A stretch of DNA of 33,989 nucleotides from Paulinella micropora (Eukaryota > Cercozoa > Imbricatea > Euglyphida): assembly GCA_009731375.1 (NCBI GenBank), contig BJOX01000341.1:91848-125836 (forward strand). Direction: 5' to 3'. The notes below the pieces were generated by a model, which saw nothing but the letters and a program-made list of their open reading frames with translations, searched no databases and was not told the origin of the DNA. The translations under genes were made by a program, and so were the position numbers. Below, piece after piece: positions 27,491-33,989 of this stretch. Numbering within the stretch: the stretch's first letter is position 1; every line of letters begins with the position of its first letter.

Positions 27491-28266
27491 ACCCTATATA
27501 TGTACATGTTAATTCGAGCAGAAAGACCAGAGAAACTTTTGATGAAAGATGATTGTCATTTTTCAAAACTACTTTCTGTTGGCTTTTAGAAACCTTTTTC
27601 TCGCTTTCTTTCTAGTTTCTGTTTCTTGCCTTTAAGGGCTTTACCAAGCAGAGGATCTGCATCGGTTCCTGGAAGCCTCTACAAATTTTTCAAAATTACT
27701 TTCTGTTTGCTTTTGAGAAACCTTTCTCGCTTTCTTTCTAAGACTTTTCTAGTTTCTGTTTCTTGGTCGTTTAAGCGCTTTACCAAGCAGAGGATCTTCA
27801 TCGGTTCCACGAAAGCCTCGACAAAACCCACACTTCTTGTCAGCTGCAGGGAACATCTTTCTCCCCGTTCAAAATTTCTCATTTCACGGGCGGACCGGCC
27901 TTTCAACAGACGGGTGTTTTCCGGAAAGTAAACGGATTTTTTTGACCATTTGGCATCCGGACACTACACAATCCTCCATTGAGCACAACCGAATTTTTTC
28001 GGTCTGAGGTGGGAAATTTTTTTGAAGAAAGTAAGAAATGGTCCCGGCGCATAATACATAAAAAACGTTATATGAAAAGCCACTGCCCGTGAAATTCATG
28101 GGACTTGGAAACCTCCAATTTATCTCTAACTTTTGGGGGGTTGTTTCTTCTGCCTCCAAGTTTTTTTTGCATGGTAGTTCACACCTTGCGCTATTTTCTT
28201 GCCACCACACACTTTTCTCTTTTCTTTCCCACACAACAAGTACTTTTTGATTCCACTTACGCACTG
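27491..28266. other. Unique region with a tandem duplication
   Basis: Contains two copies (27560-27681 and 27688-27823) of a segment running from TTTCAAAA.TACTTTCTGTT through TTTACCAAGCAGAGGATCT to GGAAGCCTC-like sequence; the second has about 14 extra bases. Open frames here are short and unrecognised. Confidence 0.7.
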
Positions 28267-28695
28267 TCTGTGTGTGTGTGTGTGTGTGAGTGTGTGTGAC
28301 TTGTGTGTGTGTTTCACTAACTGTGTGTGTCTGTCTCTCTGTCTGTCTCTCTGTCTGTCTCTCTGTCTGTCCATCTTTCTGTCTCTCTGTCTCTCAAGTA
28401 CTGTCTGTCCGTCTGTCTGTCTGTCTGTCTGTATCAGACTCTGTCTCAGACTGTCCGTCTGTACTTGCTGTCTGTCTGTGCTGTCGGTCTGTTTGTCTGT
28501 CTGTCTGTCTGCCTGCCTGTCTGTCTGCCTGTCTGTCTGTGTGTGTGTGTGTGTGTGTGTCTAGTGTGTGTGTGTGTGTGTTTGTGTGTGTGTGTACATG
28601 TGTGTGTGTGTCTGTCTGTCTGTCTCTCTGTCTGCCTGTCTGTCTATGTGTGTGTGTGTGTGTGTGTCCGTGTGTGTGTGTGTGTGTGTGTGTGT
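28267..28695. repeat. (GT)n and (CTGT)n tracts
   Basis: GT dinucleotides alternate with TCTG tetranucleotides and a few unique bases. No gene recognised. Confidence 0.93.
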
Positions 28696-28938
28696 CTATG
28701 TATGTATGTATGTATGTATGTATGTATGTATGTATGTATTTACGTATTTATGTACATATGCATGTATGTATGTATGTATGTATGTATATATATGTATATG
28801 TATATGTAACATATGTATGTATGTATGTACATTATGTATGTATGTATGTATGTGTGTATGCACATATGTATGTATGTATGTATTTATGTATGTGTGTCTA
28901 GTATTTCTAGTATGTATGTATGTATGTATGTATGTATG

Positions 28939-28969
<31 letters not shown>

Positions 28970-29000
28970 ATGTATGCATGTATGTATGTATGTATGTATG

Positions 29001-29031
<31 letters not shown>

Positions 29032-29352
29032 ATGTATGCATGTGTATGTATGTATGTGTATGTATGTATGTATTTATATATTTATGTACGTATGTATGCA
29101 TGTATGTATGTATATGTATATGTTGTATGTATGTATGTATGTATGTAGGTACGTATGTATGTATGTGTATATGTATGTACATATAGATGTATGTATGTAT
29201 GTATGTATGTATGTCTAGTATGTCTAGTATATGTATGTATGTATGTATGTATGTGTATGTATGTATGTATGTATGTATGTATGTGTATGTATGTATGTAT
29301 GTATGTATGTATGTATGTATGTATGTATGTATGTATTTATGTATTTATGTGC

Positions 29353-29383
<31 letters not shown>

Positions 29384-29434
29384 TGCATGTATGTATGTAT
29401 ATGTATGTATGTATGTATGTATGTACATATGTAC

Positions 29435-29465
<31 letters not shown>

Positions 29466-29785
29466 TGTATGTATGTATGTCTAGTATGTCTATGTATGTA
29501 TGTATGTATGTATGTATGTATGTATGTATATGTATGTATGTCTATGTATGTATGTGTATGTATGTATGTATGTATGTATGTATGCATGCATGCATGCATG
29601 CATGCATGCATGTATGTATGTATGTATGTATGTATGTATGCATGCATGTTTGTATGTATGTATGTATGCAGGTACGCATGCAATGATGTATGTATGTATG
29701 TATGTATGTATGTATGTATGTATGTATGTCTGTATGTATGTGTATGTATGTATGTATGTATGTATGTATGTACATGCATGCATCA
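28696..29785. repeat. (TATG)n block with repeated CTAGTATG island
   Basis: About 1.1 kb of TATG. TCTAGTAT.TCTAGTATGTATG occurs at about 28896 and 29213, with a single TCTAGTATGTCTATG at 29479. The distances (about 317 and 266 bp) and the accompanying TATTTATGTA.TTATGTGC segments point to segmental duplication of 300-bp units. Confidence 0.9.
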
Positions 29786-30163
29786 TGCATGCATACATGC
29801 ATACATGCATGCATACATACATACATACATACATACATACTTGCATACATACACACACACATACATACCTGCATACCTACATACCTACACACCTATATAC
29901 CTACATACATACATACATACATGCATACATACATACATACATGCATGCATACATACATACACATACATACATACACATGCATGTATGTATGTATGTATGT
30001 ATGTATGTATGTATGTTTGTATGTTTGTATGTATGTATGTATGTATGCATGTATGCATGTATGCATGTATGCATGTATGCATGTATGTATGTATGTATGT
30101 ATGCATGTATGTCTTTCCCCTTTCTCCCTCTCTCCCTCTCTCCTTCTCTCCTCTCTCCTCTTA

Positions 30164-30203
<40 letters not shown>

Positions 30204-30209
30204 CCGAGG

Positions 30210-30268
<59 letters not shown>

Positions 30269-30377
30269 GGTCTCTCAGGCTCTCTCAGGCTCTCTCTCTC
30301 TCTCTCTCTTTCTCCGAGGCTCTCTCTCTCTCTCTCAGTCTCTCTCTCTCTCTCACACACACATTCTCGCTCTCTCA

Positions 30378-30430
<53 letters not shown>
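29786..30430. repeat. (CATA)n inverted to (TATG)n, then (CT)n
   Basis: CATA (29790-29985) is followed by TATG (29985-30112), then CT repeats with a recurrent CCGAGGCTCTC or TCAGGCTCTC interruption (30203-30385). Confidence 0.92.
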
Positions 30431-30648
30431 ATCATCAGCCTACCGTTATTAAGTAATATTGATCAACATTAATGAGGCGATGCCTGATTAAAATCTGTGT
30501 CATTTGGTGGCCAAACTGCCATACTCATGGCGTCTACTACTAGAACTATTCCAAAACAAAATTTTGATTTTAAGTTAATCATATTAATATTTCAGCACAT
30601 AAAATTAAATTGTTGAGTTCAATAAACTAAAATTTATTAATATCTATG
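30431..30648. other. AT-rich unique spacer
   Basis: No open frame or RNA gene recognised; downstream flank of the minus-strand gene. Confidence 0.65.
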
Positions 30649-31625
30649 TCAGTGCTTTGAAAACACAGTTACTATTAAAGGTAATAACATTTCAAGTAGA
30701 AATTTATATCGTCTTAAATCTTTTTTGATGTGTTCTTGATCGGTCGCTGCGATTTGTAAGGATGGCACCTCACTTTCACCTGACGGTTGCACGCAGATAT
30801 CGAGTGAGATGATGTGCGACGCCAACACGTCTTTCTCCCAAGCTTTGAATTCTTTATCCTCTGTGCTTGGATCCAGGATCGTTTATGGATTGCTTTTTTT
30901 CTCGACCATGCAACCAAGCCGGTAGATACTTCCCCGTATACTGGTTTGAACCTGATGGATGGCCCCAAACGTTAACAATGACTACTGAGTCAACATTTGG
31001 ATCATCGCCATCAACGTCCACCTTAGTTACCTTCCCAAGCTGAATTTTTTCACTTTTCTATTCCTCGATTTACTTCTCACTCTCTTCTTTCTGTCACCGT
31101 CGTAATCTACCCACTCAAACACGATGAATGTATTAATATCTACACCAGGAAGCTCCTCACCTGCACCAAGCTCGTCGACCACGTTCCGAGGCTGCTCGTC
31201 GATTACAGTGTGTTCTTGTAGCTGCTGCTGACTCGCATCCAGAGCGTGCACAGTTGCATTTTGGTCATGAGTAGCAGCCACACATGGATCTCGGTTATGA
31301 CTATTATTTCCAACACCTTTCTCTTCTTTCTTATCATCTTCCATCTGCTGCGCATGCTGCACAGGACTGTGCGGGTGCTGGCCATCGCGACTGTCACCAG
31401 CAACTCCTTCGCGTTGCACTTCTCCTTTCTCCTCCTCCTCCTCATCCTCCTCCTCATCCTCCTCCTCATCCTCCTCCCCATCATCCTGGTCCTCCTCCTC
31501 TTCGCTTGAAGACACTCGGCGGGGGCGCTGCCCGCCGCGCTGCCTGCCGCGCTGCCCGCCTCGCTGCACGCCACGACCTGCCCGCCGCTGCCCGCCGCGA
31601 CCACGTCCAGGCCCGGGTGGTTGAC
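30649..31625 (-). pseudogene. Last exon: Arg-Gly start, acidic tract, C-terminal domain
   Basis: Begins GQPPGPGRGRGGQRRAGRGV and extends through RGGQR repeats to SSSEEEEDQDDGEEDEEEDE-type acid repeats coded by GAGGAGGAT. A unique domain containing VVDELGAGEELPGVDINTFI and FEWVDYDGDRKKR follows. A frame change at an A6 run (about 31048) reaches KVTKVDVDGDDPNVDSVVIV and WGHPSGSNQYTGKYLPAWLH. Another change near 30880 reaches DPSTEDKEFKAWEKDVLASH and a stop at 30649. Confidence 0.5.
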
Positions 31626-31729
31626 CTGTTACAGAAGAGTAATATATAACACACACTCTGAATGCTATACATTGACACAAAAATGACGCATGCGACATAT
31701 ATTAGAGCGCGCCTCAGGTGGCATATTAC

Positions 31730-31771
31730 CTGCATGCTGCTGCCCGCCGCGACCACGTCGAGGTTGTCCAT
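31730..31771 (-). CDS. Arg-Gly mini-exon 2 of the minus-strand gene
   Basis: 42 nt, phase 1 to phase 1, encoding GQPRRGRGGQQHA between GGACAG and GTAATA. It is clearly homologous to the neighbouring mini-exons, so it arose by exon duplication. Confidence 0.62.
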
Positions 31772-31901
31772 CTGTCCAAATTAGAAAAGCATGTATCACA
31801 TAAACACTAATACTAAACGCACTTGAAGGGAGAAGTAAATCAAGGTAAAGTGTCTAACTATACATGCAACACAGATATTAAAGCGCTGCATTCATTGTTA
31901 C

Positions 31902-31955
31902 CTGCACGTTGCTGTCCTCCACGACCACGTCGAGGCCTAGGTGCCACTGGCACAG
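31902..31955 (-). CDS. Arg-Gly mini-exon 1 of the minus-strand gene
   Basis: 54 nt, phase 1 to phase 1, encoding VPVAPRPRRGRGGQQRA between AAAG and GTAACA. PRRGRGG resembles RGG-box or AT-hook-like nucleic-acid binding sequence. Confidence 0.62.
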
Positions 31956-32139
31956 CTTTCATAACAAAGCACATCAAACAAGAAAACTAAATGAAATTCA
32001 AATCAAACAAATCCAAATAAATCAAAGAAACAACCAAGTTCAACTCTTAGAAAGGAACAGAACATAATATGATCTATTACGATTAATCTCATAATATTAT
32101 GCTTGCAAATGGGATAGAGCAACTTAAATTATTAAGTAC

Positions 32140-32935
32140 CTGCGCCTGCATAGTCATCTTGCGGCAGCTGTCGATCCTGACTGCAGCTGGAAATCTTGCA
32201 ATCGTAAACTGCAAGGGGGATGGGCCGCCCCGCTCTGTTGCTGCAGGATTGACAATTATCTCCTGCCATGCCTGGGCGCATATCCCACACCATCGCGGGA
32301 TTTTGCTCATCAGGATGTTTTGCAACATTAGCAAACTGACGCACCCTCATAATGCCTACAGGATGTGAAATCTGACCGTTCTCTCCTTGCACGCTGAAAT
32401 CGAAATATCCGATTTTCATCACACCAAGCCTCATTCCCCAACTTGATCGTGTCAGGCATCTTGGGCGGAACCTGGATGTATTGGGACGGCATGAACTCCC
32501 GAAACAGAACGGTCGTTCGCTTGAGTAGCCATCGCGGGGTGACCATGTTTGGGTTGGTCGCTTGGTGCAATGCTTCAAAACAAGCGCGGGGACCAATCAA
32601 GAATGATACACGTTTCAGCCTGTTAAAGAAGTATTGAGACGTGCAAGGGCGCTATCGGTGAGGCCGTAAGCATGGCGAGGACAGTATGGAATAACCTCCA
32701 CCGTCAGTCTGAAGTCTCTGAAGAATGTGCTATAATACCAACAAAGTGGTAGCACACGGAAGCCATTTCCAGTGTCACCTCGAAAAATAAGATGCGTAAC
32801 GAGTGGGCATAGCTGCTGCAGCAGGCTTGTTCCTGCGTCACTATCACACACTGCTTTGGCAGGATCTACAATCTCGCGCAAACACATTCGTATAGTGTTA
32901 GAGTTCTTGTTGGTCTCACTAGCAGGGCGATCAGG
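32140..32935 (-). pseudogene. First visible exon of the minus-strand gene, two compensating frameshifts
   Basis: The frame 32936-32640 and the frame below about 32430 are identical, while the protein-like sequence between them (RLKRVSFLIGPRACFEALHQ through PPKMPDTIKLGNEAW) sits in another frame. The exon ends in phase 1 at GCAG/GTACTT (minus). C-X2-C and C-X4-C pairs occur near 32170-32225. Confidence 0.55.
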
Positions 32936-32939
32936 CTTT

Positions 32940-33016
<77 letters not shown>

Positions 33017-33183
33017 TTAGATACATACACACATATACATATATACATACATACATATACATGTGTTACACACATACATACATACATACATACATACATA
33101 CATACATACATACATACACATGTACATACATATGTACATACATACATACATACATACATACATACATACATACATACATAATG

Positions 33184-33214
<31 letters not shown>

Positions 33215-33330
33215 GTATGTTACATACATACATACATACGTACATACATACATACATACATACATATACGTACATGCATACGGACATACATACATGCATA
33301 CGGACATACATACATGTATTATCATATATA
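32936..33330. repeat. (GATA)n and (CATA)n blocks
   Basis: GATA at 32940-33016, then CATA to about 33320 with ATGTACAT variants. On the minus strand the GATA block ends TATCAAAG, which could be an intron 3' end for the gene below. Confidence 0.93.
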
Positions 33331-33366
33331 CTAGCTTATATTATATATATACGTGGCTGGGCCTGG

Positions 33367-33526
33367 GGCACAGAATCTGGGACTCACTTTCGTGTCAATA
33401 ATTCTCTCCAACGTGATAAAATTCGACTGATACCCTAATTTCATAACATGAAATTAGGGTATCAGTCGAATTTTATCACTTTGGAGAGAATTATTGACAC
33501 GAAAGTGAGTCCCAGATCTGTGCCTG
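33367..33526. mobile_element. Fold-back (MITE-like) element 1, near-perfect hairpin
   Basis: A 160-bp palindrome with arms of about 78 bp and a 3-bp loop centred at 33446. The ends are GGCACAGAATCTGGGACTCA and its complement, and the core is CGACTGATACCCTAATTTCA. Arm mismatches are few, so the copy is young or maintained. No coding capacity. Confidence 0.87.
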
Positions 33527-33701
33527 TATGCTGGCATCATGCTCAACCTTACATGTAAAAGGTATTAAAAATCCACTCATTCAGTGTGATATCATCAAAG
33601 AACTTGATTCGAACTAATGTTTGCAACGTCTGAGAACAAAAAAGATAATGCGTTTGATTGTTACATATTGCAGCAAAAAACCTGCAAACCCTTTGTATGT
33701 A

Positions 33702-33705
33702 AACG

Positions 33706-33775
<70 letters not shown>

Positions 33776-33816
33776 ATCTAATCTAATCTAGTCTAATCTA
33801 TCTATCTATCTATCTA
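33702..33816. repeat. (CTAT)n with (TCTAA)n variant
   Basis: CTAT repeat with a pentamer TCTAA/TCTAG insertion at 33774-33800. Confidence 0.93.
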
Positions 33817-33831
33817 CGTACAAACAGAAAA

Positions 33832-33969
33832 CTGGGACTCACTTTTGTGTTAATCTTGCCTCTTGAGTGACATATCTCGACTGATACCCTAATTTCATGT
33901 TGTGAATTTAGGGTATCAGTCGAGAATGGACGTGCAAGACCATCCTGAGAAGCAAAAGCGAGTCCCAGA
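33832..33969. mobile_element. Fold-back (MITE-like) element 2, diverged
   Basis: Shares CTGGGACTCACTTT.GTGT ends and the CGACTGATACCCTAATTTCA core with element 1, but the arms between them are diverged (one side reads CTTGCCTCTTGAGTGACATA, the other GGACGTGCAAGACCATCC). Its right outer sequence CCCAGATTCTATGTCC is complementary to the left outer sequence of element 1. Confidence 0.8.
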
Positions 33970-33989
33970 TTCTATGTCCATCTTAGGAG

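Larger units (their letters stand above)
30649..32935 (-). pseudogene. Frame-disrupted gene of a probable mobile-element family
   Basis: Read on the minus strand. The first part (32140-32935) holds DRPASETNKNS, then RHAYGLTDSALARLN, then RLKRVSFLIGPRACFEALHQ, FREFMPSQYIQ, HPVGIMRVRQFANV and a CQSC...CKISSC segment that could bind zinc. Three Arg-Gly exons follow (31902-31955, 31730-31771, start of 30649-31625), then an acidic tract, then VFEWVDYDGD and NVWGHPSGSNQYTGKYLPAW, ending at 30649. The layout vaguely resembles uncharacterised RNase H-fold (DDE-like) proteins of invertebrate mobile elements; this is an inference. The frame shifts near 32640, near 32430, near 31050 (A-run) and near 30880, so it is a pseudogene or carries assembly indels. 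A GATA tract bounds it upstream, after an AAAG acceptor. Confidence 0.55.

Noticed and set aside
32328-32600. piggyBac-type transposase from the phrase FREFMPSQYIQ
   Set aside because: Resemblance to the FRQYMP phrase is only a few residues, and the surrounding order of motifs does not match piggyBac.

Overview
The window is nuclear DNA from a eukaryote, most likely an animal. It has spliceosomal GT-AG introns, a recognisable animal-type DCAF10/WDR32 gene, and the 3' end of a LINE-type retrotransposon. The species cannot be told from the sequence. Simple repeats make up well over half of the window (TAG, CATA/TATG, GATA/TATC, GA/CT, GAA/TTC, TG/AC). Most long open frames are therefore translations of repeats, such as the Met-Tyr-Val-Cys, Ile-His-Thr-Tyr, Leu-Ser-Ile-Tyr and Leu/Ser/Thr runs, and they are not genes.

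Positions 1-4434 are a compound TAG satellite. Positions 4438-6147 are CATA repeats that flip to TATG. From 5835 to 21531 on the + strand lies one split gene. I reconstructed 23 exons whose splice phases agree at every junction (4039 nt, about 1345 codons, ending in a stop codon). The N- and C-terminal exons align piece by piece with the WD40 protein DCAF10 (WDR32), a substrate receptor of CUL4-DDB1 ubiquitin ligases. The middle of the protein is enlarged by repeat-coded Ser, Gln/Glu/Arg and Glu/Ala tracts. The first exons are missing or lie upstream. An assembly gap at 14685-15102 falls inside an intron.

The striking feature is the gene's architecture. Almost every intron is filled with microsatellite; one intron is a pure tetranucleotide repeat bounded by GT and AG. 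At least six exons are preceded by tandem, decayed copies of their own acceptor site and 5' half, and in nearly every array the last copy is the complete exon.

Positions 21532-30648 hold the 3' flank, long GA, GAA, GAAA, GATA and TATG tracts, a LINE 3' fragment (27200-27490, minus) and a 120-bp tandem duplication, with no convincing host gene. Positions 30649-32935 (minus) carry a frame-disrupted gene of a probable mobile-element family. It has an acidic tract, a possible zinc-binding segment and three serial Arg-Gly-rich exons. The right end (33367-33969) has two related fold-back (MITE-like) elements.
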